Positions 54,320 through 64,000 of a stretch of DNA of 64,000 nt are shown piece after piece (the stretch's first letter is position 1; every line of letters starts with the position of its first letter). The translations under genes and the position numbers were made by a program. The notes under the pieces are model-generated. The model searched no databases and had not been told where the DNA came from. It was given only the letters and a program-made list of their open reading frames with translations. The stretch is from Nematostella vectensis. Its lineage: Eukaryota > Cnidaria > Anthozoa > Actiniaria > Edwardsiidae. The stretch lies in NCBI RefSeq assembly GCF_932526225.1, contig NC_064039.1, forward strand, positions 10,434,139 to 10,498,138. The letters are read 5' to 3'.

Positions 54320-56113
54320 ATAATTACCCTTCCCTAAAGTGCGATTCTTAGTCTTTCCCTTTTACTCCCATAATAGCAAGCGAGACAGTACAATAGTAAA
54401 AAATTTCGCTAAAATGCTTTTGCTTTTGCTCGTCGGGATGCTCGTCGTATTTTTTAGGGGTCAAAATTTGGCCTCAGGTATTTTTAGGGGGTTTCCGAGA
54501 AGAAAAAAAAGGCTTTTCTTTTAGAATGGTCTATTTTAGGTTTTCTGAGGTTTTTTTAGGGTAGCAAATTTGGTGTGCGGTATTTTTAGGGGTATTTTTC
54601 GAATTTCTCGACGAATTTTCCTATCACTTTCACCCTGAACCCCATAGAATCAGCAGACCCAAATAGCCATCAGCTAATTGGGGTGCAAAATCGGTGCAAT
54701 CGAAAGTTGCAGTTGTGACCGGGTGGTATTTTGGGTTATTTTAGATTTTGAAAAGATTTTAAGTAAGCGATTTTTGGATTGCGATTATAATTGTTTTACG
54801 TATTTCACGGATTGGTTCTCAAACGTGATTCTAATTCGATCCGTACACGTTTAGGAATTTACTTTCAACATGTTTCAAATTACTTTAGATTAGTATCAAT
54901 AGCTTGAGAGTGATAATTGACTTAAGTTTAGCGTCCTTTACCATTTCCCAGGAAGATTAGTTTCTAAATTTGACAGGACAATGGACGCTGAGTAATTTGA
55001 ACGGTAGTAAATGTTAGCGTCCCTAGAGAAATGCGCGTCCCCAAGAGAGTTTAAAAGCGGCTGTTTTTACAGTATCTGTTAGTTTTTTTAGTACCGTTGA
55101 GCAAAGGAGACGCATTGCTTGCGAGGCGTGATGCGGGAGCGAGATATGCGATTGCTTAGGGAAGACAGTCAGCAGAGATAAGCTACAAGCTTAGAGCGCT
55201 GTCCGTACGGGCCTGTCATGCCAGTTGTGTTCAGTTTGATTTACCGGTTGTAAGTAGTTTGTTTTTAAAACTAGCCTTTGGTTTAGGTTACCTTTTCTCG
55301 TGATTTGACTATGTTTGTTATCACTTAAAAGTTATTATTAAATTTGTTAATAAATCCTTATAAGTCCATGCCTTGCATCATGTATTCGTTCTCACATTGC
55401 CTTTCGTTCGATCGTTTTCGTTTCATTCCATTTATTTTTGCCTACTTTTTGGCTGGTGTCAGAACCTGATAGTTTTGCTTTCAGTATTGCATTTGTTTCT
55501 ACATTTTTCGTAACCGCACGGTAAATGTCAAGTTCCGACGGTTACACAGTAGCAATTTGTGTTTCCTTATCTCTGTCGCCATTTTGAATTCATATATTTT
55601 TTAGTAGCGTCCCAGTTTTGACCGTTTCGGTATCCTGTTTAACTCCACAAAAAAAGCTGGCCTGCAAAACAGGCTCTTGGAAAACTCCCATAACAGCACC
55701 CGGAGAAACCCCAGAAAAACTCCCGAAAAAACGCAGTTTTAGCACTCTGTCAAAAATAGGGAGATTGAGGTGAGTTGGAAAACGAAAGCATCATGGGTGT
55801 AGCCAGGGGGGTGGCCCCCCTTCTAGCAGCCAAAAATACAGTAAATGTATGAGACATTACCTAAAATACAGGAGAAAATGCCTTGAAATTCCTTTTTGGG
55901 CTGAGCACACAGATATCGTTTTGCTTTTTGACCTTTTGCACTTATGTAAGTACAAGAAGACATTTTCTTGTCAATCACCATCATTATAACTACATCTCGT
56001 GTGTCAAAATACCCCAAGCAGCGAAGCAGTAAGCCCGGACTACAAAGGGGTCGACGCGCGCTATCAGAAGTCCTCGATTTATTTGAGTTATCTTAATAGG
56101 GTTTGACTAAAGA
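54320..56113. other. 5' flank of the BPI-like gene
   Basis: The left part has repeated TTTTTAGGGG words (54450-54600), probably an old transposon. No coding exon is recognised up to 56113. A region at 55085-55260 ending ACCGGTTGTAAGTAG could be a non-coding first exon with a donor site, but nothing else supports it. Confidence 0.4.
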
Positions 56114-59100
56114 ATGATGGAAGCTCGAGTTGTGGTGCTGTTGTCGGCAATGCTTGCATCGCTGGGTGCTATTCATGGCTCACAACACAGCAGACCCGAA
56201 GTGAAAGTCATGGTCATGCAGAAAGGCCTAAGTTATGGTACGACCTAGAATGATCTTTAATAGCCATGTTCTCACCGTGTATATCTGATCGTGTTATTTA
56301 GTGTAATATTACTTCTCCTTTGGTAAAGGAAGTTGGAATATCGTGCTTATCGTCTTGAATGCATATTTGTGTCAGTAAGCTCATAGCTGCATAGAATTTC
56401 ATACGCGTGCATTCTTATGACCTGAGTTCCCAAAAACAGTAAAAATCTTGCTATTAGCTACAACGATGGTTCCTGGAATTCGTCAAATTTCTTGCCTCGC
56501 TAAAATTAAAATCTCTAGAGATGAGTTCAGGCCGCTTTTGGATAGAGAGATAGCCTGCGTAATAGCGCTTAAAGCCGAATTGTCACCAGTTTACTTCCGG
56601 AGGTCCGACGGAAACCTCAACAGTCAAAAGACAAAATAATCTATTAGAATCCGAGATATTAAACAGGCCATCCGCTCTAAATTATCAGTCACATCCTCAA
56701 AGAAACTTCCAGTAGACACACTGCTTTCAATATTCTGAAATGTTTTTCGCATTTTCCGTTAAAAATCATCGGAGATTATTAAGTAATCGACCGGAACTAA
56801 ACTGGGGACAATGCGGCTTTAAGGGGAGGGGGAAAGGGTTCCGTAGGCGAGAGAAAAAAATCAGAGCGGAGCGGCTGCGGGAAATCTCCACATTCTTCCC
56901 CAGTCTTTTCCGGCCGCTCGCTCCGATTTTTTTTTCTCCCGCCTACGAACCCCTTCCCCATCCCCTTTAGTACTGCTACACATGCTATAGAAAGACTGCG
57001 CAGTATCTTCGGGCATCCAGGGTAGAAGTGATTAGTGAAGGGGGGAGGGGGGTATTAAAGGGGAGGTGTATCTTTCCTATATTTATTTTGAGGATACTTT
57101 GAGACAAATCACAGAAACAAGCTGGAAATGAGAAGTGAGATTGCAAGACTGTGGTCGTGATATGTCCTTACGTGAACCTCCCAGTCCCCAGACAAGTTAC
57201 GTGCGTAATGTGTGTGGCACGAACATTCAACATGCTACCGATACTTACCCGATTAAGCCCAGGCTAATAGACCCCTGCCCTTGCTTAGATTAGGTATAAG
57301 GTGTCTATTAGTGAACTCCCCCCTCTCCCCCTCGAATTGTTATGAGGGCGTTTATTGTACGCTGTCGCCAGATTTTATCCTTTGACGCTTTTCACGTGTT
57401 GTTATTTCTTTCCCAGCAAACAACATCCTTGTCAGTAAAATTGTGCAAGAAATCGAAGGTCTGCGAATTCCCTCCGTGAAACCACGAAGTTCTCTTACCC
57501 TTTATCAGTAGGTATCAGTAGGTTGTTATTAGGTATTTTTCAGTAGAACAATAGCAGCAGTATCAATTATTTAGGCACTTGTTTGACCCCCTATTTGTGT
57601 TATTCTAAGTTATGCCAAAAAGCATTCACACCAAGGTTTCACAAAGGTTTGTGGGGTCTCAACAAAAACGTTTGAACAGCACGTCCTTCTTATTTTCTTG
57701 GCGCTTTCCAATTTGTTCGCGCGGTCAGACTTTTCGCTGGGAACCATGCCCGACTATCCAGCGTACTCTGCGAGCGCTCCCAAAGGTCAGCCCCCGCGTA
57801 AAAAAAGCGCTTGATCCTCAAGCATGACTGAAAACAGAAACGTTTACTGTGCAAGGTAGTGAAGGCACACTTTGAGTGCCGTGTTTACTTGCAGCTCGGC
57901 AGTGACGTCTGCAGTTATCAAATCTACAGCCCTACTCGCCGATGGCAGCATGAACGCGCTGACGCTAATACTTGACCTGCAGCGGATTCAAATACAAGGC
58001 TCTTATATGTCTGATTTCTGGTTTGGAACGTAAGAGAATCACTCACGTTTTGGATTTCCGGGCTATAGTCCTATTATCAGGTTACAGACACAAATTCAGG
58101 TCAGACACGTACCCAGGATTGGCTGAGGGGGGTGCGCAGTCATGGGTGTTATATGAAACAAGCATAGTATTTGAAGATTCCTTAAAAAGGGGGGGCACAC
58201 CCAGCGCACCCCCCTGTGTACGCACCTGCATGTCAAACATACACGTTTGAACAGTCTCTGACTGTGTAAAGAGGGCGTGGTTATTGGTGTCTTTCGGGCG
58301 TACAAATGCGAATTCTTGTTTTGTCTCAATGCTACATCTCACAATGAACAAGCCCTTGGGAGAACTACGTTTAGGCAGTTTTAAACTAGACTTAATTTTA
58401 TTTTTTTCCAAAGCAAGACTTTTTCGTTATTTTGTAACCTCTAGGAGCGTTGGATATTACGACTTGAACTTAAACAAGGTTCGGATCACGAAACACTTGG
58501 CAATTGGTAAGATAAGATGTTTGTATTTGAACATTAATTCTCTACGCTTTACTCTTTGCTAACGGACAACTCTCTTGGTCGGACGGCTCTAACAGTCTCG
58601 TACCCAGACGCCGCGCGATGCATGACGGTCAGGATGCGGTTTCGGGGTCGGAATTCGCTTCAGGATTTCTGTGGATGTCCGCGCAACAGCAAATAACGAC
58701 TGGGTACGAGTCTGCGGCTCTAGTACTTACCAGCTTACAGACACCGGAGGTGACTCTTTTCCTCCTACAAACTCTCTTTCGTTAAAACAGACATACTCAG
58801 TTCTTTTCTTACAATCACCCGCTTCTAATTTGATTACGAAAAGCTGTTTCTATAACGAGGAACTTTACTGTCTGTTATAAGACGGTTGTCGGCCAATTCA
58901 ACACATGCGAAACTCCATGTGACTGTTCAACAACAACACGTGAGCCCGCGGTACGATGGGCTCCTAAGGGGGGGAGGGTAGTAACAAACTAATAATATAA
59001 CACTGTCATCTATATCAATTTTGACTTCTCAGGGAAAGATGAGCTTGGTCGTCCAACTGTATCCTCTAAAAGCTGCCAGACGGTGATAGAAGACAGCAAA

Positions 59101-62100
59101 ATGACGTTTAGCAAAGGGACGTCTGCATGGACTGAGTGAGTACGAAAGTAGTAATTCATGCCCAGGGTCCAGTCGGGAAGAACAGAACGTCTCATCGGGG
59201 TTCTGTCTTGGGAGCGCCCTGGGCCGTTCCAGGTTTAAACTTGCCGATAAAATTTGCTAGTATATGTTGTATTTCGGTATATTTTTATAAGGTTCCCGCG
59301 GAAACGTTCCTATTTGCTTTCGATAGCAATCCCTTGATACTAAATGGAAAGGAGAGGCATTTCAGAATCAGGGGGACACAGTAGCTAGGCCGCCATATGT
59401 TAAATTTTATGTTGATACAGAGTAATCGGGCAAGGTCTACGTGACGTTTTAAATTAAATATTTTAATTTTTCAGCTTTATTCTCACTACACTGGTCGCTA
59501 TTGCAAGAAAAACAATCCAGACCAAGATAGAAAACCTGGTAAAGTCCTAGCGTGTGTTTGTATCGCCGTAGCAAAAGTGGGTGCATACTTATATAGATTG
59601 CATGTCTTTGTAAACCTCGAAAGCTTGGGGCGCTCGGGCGCTTACCCAGGATCTGCTTGTGTGTGTGTGTGGGGGGGGGGGGGGGGGCGTTGGGGATTGC
59701 GCAGTCATAGGTATCATATGGTATCATATTTGATGATCCTTTAATAAGAAATGACCTATTTTTGGCGGGGGGGGGGGGGGGGGTGTCGTGCGGTGTTTAT
59801 TGTCCCGTTTATGTGTGATTATTATCACAGATGTGCCAGTCAATAACAGCCGCCATTATTGAAAAAGGAGAAGATATCCCAAAAGCATATTCAGGTTTGC
59901 TGCATCAACTTGATATAGAAAATAATAGTACTCTTTAACCCTTCAACCCACAAGATTTTAAATTCCGACTAGTTTTTCATATTTTTCTCGAGGGTTTGTG
60001 CGAGGCTTCCTAAGCGCCTTTCCCTGCTAGCAGAGGCCTCTTTTCTCTGTATTTCGCTGTGCTGGAGTTCGCGAGGAAAAGATACCTCTGCCATGGGTCG
60101 AAACTGTTTCTGTTGCGCATGCGTGAGCGTTAATAAGCGACCGACGTGCCAAAACCCGTACCATCGCGCGAAAGCTGTCAATATGCTAATATGCTTTGCA
60201 TGGGTTTAGTCGGAAATCATGAATCAAACTCCGGTTAGTTCTCCTCTTCGAAAAAAGAAAACAACTGTTCAATTTTAATCACCTAAAACGTCACTAAAAA
60301 GATTGAACAACAAACGCAGCAAAGACGAGTTTTGTCTTGTTTGTGGGATTAATTTCAAGACATCTGGGCAGGCGAGTTTCTTCAATTAAATGTAAATATC
60401 GCACAGTTGGATTCGAAGAATCGCCCCATGACGGGTAATCCGGAATCCGGAATCCATGAAAAAATGAGATATGGGATCCGGAATCCATGAAAAAATGAGA
60501 TATGGAATCTGGAATCCATGAAAAAATGAGATATGGAATCCGGAATCCATGAAAAAATGAGATATGGAATCCGGAATCCATGCTGCTGGAATCCGGAATC
60601 CACGAAAAAAAACCCACATGGAATCCGGAATTCACACACTAGGATCCGGAATCCAGAACCCTATTGGAGAACCTGTCATGGGGCGAGAAGAAAATGTTAC
60701 AAAACTTTTTGGTAAACTTAGATCAGCTATTCCCAGAAGAATATGCAAAACCTGTAAACGGAAGATTGACTCGTTAGTCAAAAGAGAGAAAATTCTGAAT
60801 GAAGATAAGGCATTGAATGGCTTCTTTTATAATTCGTCGCGTGATATTTCTACGGAGGACGCCTTTTCGAATGTGGGCTTATTATCCCGCAGCGGATATA
60901 CGTTTCATGCATGCGCTAGTCATTGTGGGCTAAAATAGTGGCCAGTAATTAATGGACGGAGCATGCGCTCTGGATCTCGTCCACGATCGTGGACGGCGGT
61001 TTGATCAAACGAACTTGCGACCCATGGCAGAGGTATCTTTTCCTCGCGAACTCCAGCCCAGCGAAATACAGAGAAAAGAAGCCTCTGCTAGCAGGGAATA
61101 AGCGCCTTTGTCTGCCACGACTTCAATAAAAGACATTTTGTGAATTCTCGAAGTAACTATATGAAAACTAAAATAATTTCATTTACCAAATACGAAAACA
61201 TTACAATAGTTTCCCCCAAATCAACCGATGAAAATGGATGATTTCTCTTAAACCTGTTGTTGCTTGGATGCTTCAAACATAATGTGGACATTTTTTTCCT
61301 GTTGCAGCCGCTCGTCCAGTTGATAACTGCTCTGCGATAGAATTTCCTCTCCTAGACAATCCTACCATCAAACATGGACAAATCGACTTCTTTCTACAGG
61401 TAAACAATATGCACAAACACATAACCGATACAATAAAGGCAATAAAATCATTTAAGACCCTGGTTCCTCATTTGTGTGTTGGATCTTTTACCCCGCATGC
61501 CTCTCGCCTCCTGAAAAAGACTTGCGTGACTTGCTTGATGCATTGCGTGACAAACCTATGTGTCGTGCATTGTGTGAGAAGCGTGGTGCATTGCGTGGCA
61601 AGCGTATGCGTGGTGCATAGTGTGACAAGCCTGTGCGTGGTGCATTGCGTGACAATCTTATGCGTGGTGCATGACAAGCGTATGCGTGGTTTTAGGGGAA
61701 CGTGTCGTCCACATGCCGTCCTTTGATCTACTCGCGGTCGCGTGGGGCCTCGCGAGTGTTTCGCGTGGATCCCTTAAGCCCAGACAAGATGTTGCACGTT
61801 GTTATTGGCGACGATCTGGTTAACACGCTGCTCGAACTTCGTTATTGGTCAAAGAAATTGGACATTGGATTCATTGGTGGTATGGTAAGTAATGTTTCTT
61901 TCGTCATCACAAATGATAATTGATCATCATCGTCATGTTATCATCATCATAACAAAAAAAATACCATAACTACTAGCCTGTTTAAAGAATTTAAAGGCCT
62001 ATGTTTTTTAATGAGAGGAGAGGGGAAGGGGAGGGGGGGGGTTAAAACATAAGTGCCGTCATATTGGACGCGCGTAATAAATCCGACATCCGCAAATGTC

Positions 62101-62160
62101 GTCATTATCATGTAAAATCTCTACCAACAATACCACTGCCAGCGTAGTACCATAATCATC

Positions 62161-62199
<39 letters not shown>

Positions 62200-63891
62200 T
62201 TCATTGTCGTCATTATCATCATCGTCGTCGTCATCGTCATCATCATCATCATCGTCATCATCGTCGTCTCCTCTTTATTATCCAACCAACTTTTCCAATA
62301 ACTACCCCAGTATCATGATCATCATCATCGTCGTCGTCGTCTTTCTTATCTTACCACATTTTTCACCAATTACCTCAGTATTATGATCATCATCATCATC
62401 ATTATCATCGTCATCGTTTAGATAATTTTCAAATGTTGGTATAATTTATAAATTATTGTCATTATGTAGGGCGTGTCAATCAAGCTGACTACCCCCCCTG
62501 TCTACACGACCACGCCTGACGGTGCCACAATAAGAGCCCCGGCTGTGGTCTCGGACAACAATATTAGCGTTTCTATGGTAACTATCGCCTTTTTGCATTC
62601 CGGTTCCTGTTTAAATTGTGCAGTAAATATATGTGAAAATATGATTTATTGGTATTTCTTTTTTTTAAAGGCTTTCACTGCTAGCGTGATAATTTCAGAA
62701 AACAATGGCAGTCTTGTATTTGAAATTATACAAATCAGGTAGGAATAAGACTTGTTCATTCTTAAAAAGCATACTTTTTACCTTACCACTAATAGTTATA
62801 GAGTTATAAAGTTATAGAGTTATACATTCGAAAAACATTCGAAAAAATTTTTTATAAACAATTTTTTTTACCATTATTTGTTGTGCTGTATATATACGCA
62901 ATTCACTCCATTATTATTGCAGCCTGGTCCGCACTCAGCTCATTAAGGCCGGTGCTGATGGTGTAACCAACAAGGTGAGGAATTAAAGGAAACTTATCAC
63001 GCCGCCATTTTACCCGCACAATACCGAGTTACAAAAAGAATCCATTTCCATCGGCCAATTATTCCCGCAAGTAACTGATCTACTTTCCTTGAAATATCAT
63101 TTACGACGTATCAGACTTTAATCGTGCATGGTTATTTTAAAGTTTCTTTGCGAACAGACTGCTGTATTTTTCGATTTAAATAAAAAAAAAAACAAAGGGG
63201 CTGTTGATCGACACCTTTTAAGGCAGAATTTAAAGAGCGGATATTACGACCCCTTGTGTTGTGTCTGAATTAAAACATGGACTAATGTTTTGTGTCGATG
63301 GAAGATTCTACAGCTAAATGTTACAAGCTTATGTTATATATTCACAATTTGAAAAATACACAAAAACAACAAAAGAACAAGTTGTACTAGGTCTATAGCC
63401 AAGATTTTGAGTGATATTAGCCAATTTAGATGACCATTTTCTCTTAGATAGCTTGTCTTAGCTCGCAGTGGCACTTAATATTCCTTCATTAGAGCGAACC
63501 TTCCAGTCGATCGAGTGGGGGTGTTTCTCCGAGCACCCCCACCCCCCTCCCCCCTGTACGAGTCTGTGACAAAAAATGTATATATATATATATATAAGAT
63601 CAATTGTGGCTCTAATTTAGTTCCTTGGATTTCAGATGTTATTAGATGTTATCACCAGAAGCGAGACTGAAATCGTAGAAAGACTCAACCGTAAGTCACA
63701 AACCTCTTGGGTTATTTCCAGATATCCGGATTTCTTCGGTACGTTTCAAGGTGAAACACTTTCACCCTATATTGCTCGCATACTAATGTATTTTTGTGGT
63801 TTATTTAATTACAGGTATCTTTAGCAACACTCTCCCTCTTCCTCTCATTCGAGGAATGATTTTACAGAACAACGAGATATCATACGATCAG
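56114..63891 (+). CDS. BPI/LBP/CETP-family lipid-binding protein, 3' end outside window
   Basis: Secreted two-barrel (BPI fold) protein of the family that binds bacterial lipopolysaccharide or other lipids in innate defence or lipid transfer. Exons: 56114-56237, 57417-57507, 58445-58506, 58633-58703, [gap], 59033-59135, 59475-59538, 59831-59894, 61308-61399, 61696-61884, 62470-62577, 62671-62738, 62923-62974, 63636-63690, 63815-63891. The signal peptide is MMEARVVVLLSAMLASLGAI; KGLSYANN begins the N-barrel. LGRPTVSSKSCQTVIEDSKM corresponds to the GRPTV..SSC region with the conserved disulphide cysteine. NCSAIEFPLL, SPDKMLHVVIGDDLVNTLL and the final LPLPLIRGMILQNNE match the C-barrel. Phase requires one exon (0 to 1) between 58703 and 59033 that I could not find. 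At least one exon lies beyond 63891. The role against bacteria is inferred from the family only. Confidence 0.88.
56818..56969. mobile_element. Foldback element in BPI-like gene intron 1
   Basis: Arms of about 55 bp, TAAGGGGAGGGGGAAAGGGT...CAGAGCGGAGCGGC and its inverse GCCGCTCGCTCCG...CCCATCCCCTTTA, are separated by about 35 bases. The whole would fold as one long hairpin, as in foldback MITEs. Confidence 0.7.
58100..58245. mobile_element. Short repeat with GGGGGGTGCGCAGTCAT core (copy 1)
   Basis: TACCCAGGATTGGCTGAGGG, GTGCGCAGTCATGGGTGTTA and GAAGATTCCTTAA recur in diverged form at 59645-59790. The ends GTACCCAGG/GGGGGGTGCG and CGCACCCCCC/GTACGCACCTG are roughly inverted. A MITE-like dispersed repeat. 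Confidence 0.5.
59645..59790. mobile_element. Short repeat with GCGCAGTCAT core (copy 2)
   Basis: TTACCCAGGATCTGCTTG, GCGCAGTCATAGGTATCATA and GATGATCCTTTAA match the copy at 58100-58245. Two poly-G tracts (59670 and 59767) flank its halves. Confidence 0.5.
60020..61098. mobile_element. TIR transposon with ~81-bp ends and 9-bp target duplication (MULE-like)
   Basis: The left end TTCCCTGCTAGCAGAGGC runs from 60020 to about 60101 and is inverted at 61018-61098, ending GCTAGCAGGGAA. TAAGCGCCT flanks both sides (60011-60019 and 61099-61107), an exact 9-bp target duplication. Long TIRs with 9-bp duplications fit the MULE superfamily. Inside are frames with zinc-ligand-like pairs, FCLVCGINFKTSG (about 60332) and RICKTCKRKIDSLVKR (about 60739). 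They are too short for a transposase, so this is a non-autonomous or decayed copy. A 31-bp minisatellite is nested inside. Confidence 0.78.
60438..60655. repeat. 31-bp minisatellite inside the TIR transposon
   Basis: About five units of GGAATCCATGAAAAAATGAG plus ATATGGAATCC, then degenerate GGAATCCGGAATCCA words. Overlapping open frames on both strands are by-products. Confidence 0.92.
61540..61695. repeat. GTGGTGCATTGCGTGACAAGC minisatellite in BPI-like gene intron
   Basis: Five to six diverged units of about 24-27 bp built on GCATTGCGTGACAAGC and TATGCGTGGT end just before the acceptor site at 61695. Confidence 0.85.
62155..62415. repeat. (ATC)n/(GTC)n microsatellite in BPI-like gene intron
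   Basis: Long runs of ATC with GTC interruptions; open frames encoding poly-Ser here are artefacts of the repeat. Confidence 0.95.
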
Positions 63892-64000
63892 GTACATTAC
63901 AGGGTCGCTCCTAAAAAGGGACGGGGTGGAGGGTGAAGGGTGGAGGGGATCGGAGATCTTGCGCAACCATTAGATCTGGTATTTGTAGTCTGGTTTGTTT

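Noticed and set aside
57899-58029. Possible extra exon of the BPI-like gene (SAVTSAVIKSTALL...QIQGSYMSDFWFG)
   Set aside because: It is open and has splice-like ends, but it would insert between exons that already join in phase (CA|G AGC) and its content does not fit that position in the family order.
62204-62386. Poly-serine frame
   Set aside because: Translation of an ATC/GTC microsatellite in an intron.

Overview
The window is animal genomic DNA: coding sequence is split into short exons with GT..AG introns, AT-rich introns are full of microsatellites, minisatellites and terminal-inverted-repeat (TIR) transposons, and non-LTR retrotransposon pieces are common. The repeat types and the tandem Cys-loop receptors suggest an anthozoan cnidarian, probably a sea anemone of the Nematostella kind. 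The species is inferred, not shown. All exon structures were built by hand from splice sites and reading phase.

Left third (1-17.8 kb): a tandem array of anion-type Cys-loop receptor genes on the + strand. Copy 1 is only its last exon (132-442) and is frameshifted before TM4. Copy 2 (6467-11570) is complete, with 9 exons and 449 codons. Copy 3 (13020-16919) is a pseudogene: it has a frameshift, a deletion that fuses the ligand-domain exon to the TM1-TM2 exon, no TM4 exon, and an 85-bp satellite that multiplied a 3' splice site. Between copies 1 and 2 lies a decayed retrotransposon with a restriction-like endonuclease, set between (ATT)n runs. A tRNA-like SINE and a third partial copy of the repeated 5' flank end the array.

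Middle (17.9-45.1 kb): conserved single-copy genes. FUZ (-), the planar-polarity and ciliogenesis effector, lacks its C-terminal exons where it meets the receptor array. It lies head to head, 141 bp start to start, with IMMP1L (+), a mitochondrial inner-membrane signal peptidase whose third intron carries a 2.7-kb minisatellite. LIN7 (-), an L27-PDZ scaffold, converges on IMMP1L. HSPA9 (mortalin, mitochondrial HSP70, -) is complete in 15 exons, and one intron holds a TIR element with a LINE nested in it. Divergent from HSPA9 is a full-length 7SL SRP RNA gene (+).

Right third (45.6-64 kb): inverted-repeat elements, a TIR element inserted in a LINE remnant, an intact integrase-core gene (-) of 524 codons with one small 5' exon, and a BPI/LBP-type lipid-binding protein gene (+) that runs off the right edge. 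One of its introns holds a TIR transposon with a clean 9-bp target duplication.

The conserved genes are unrelated housekeeping or cell-biology genes and form no pathway. Two pairs share divergent start regions (FUZ/IMMP1L and HSPA9/7SL).
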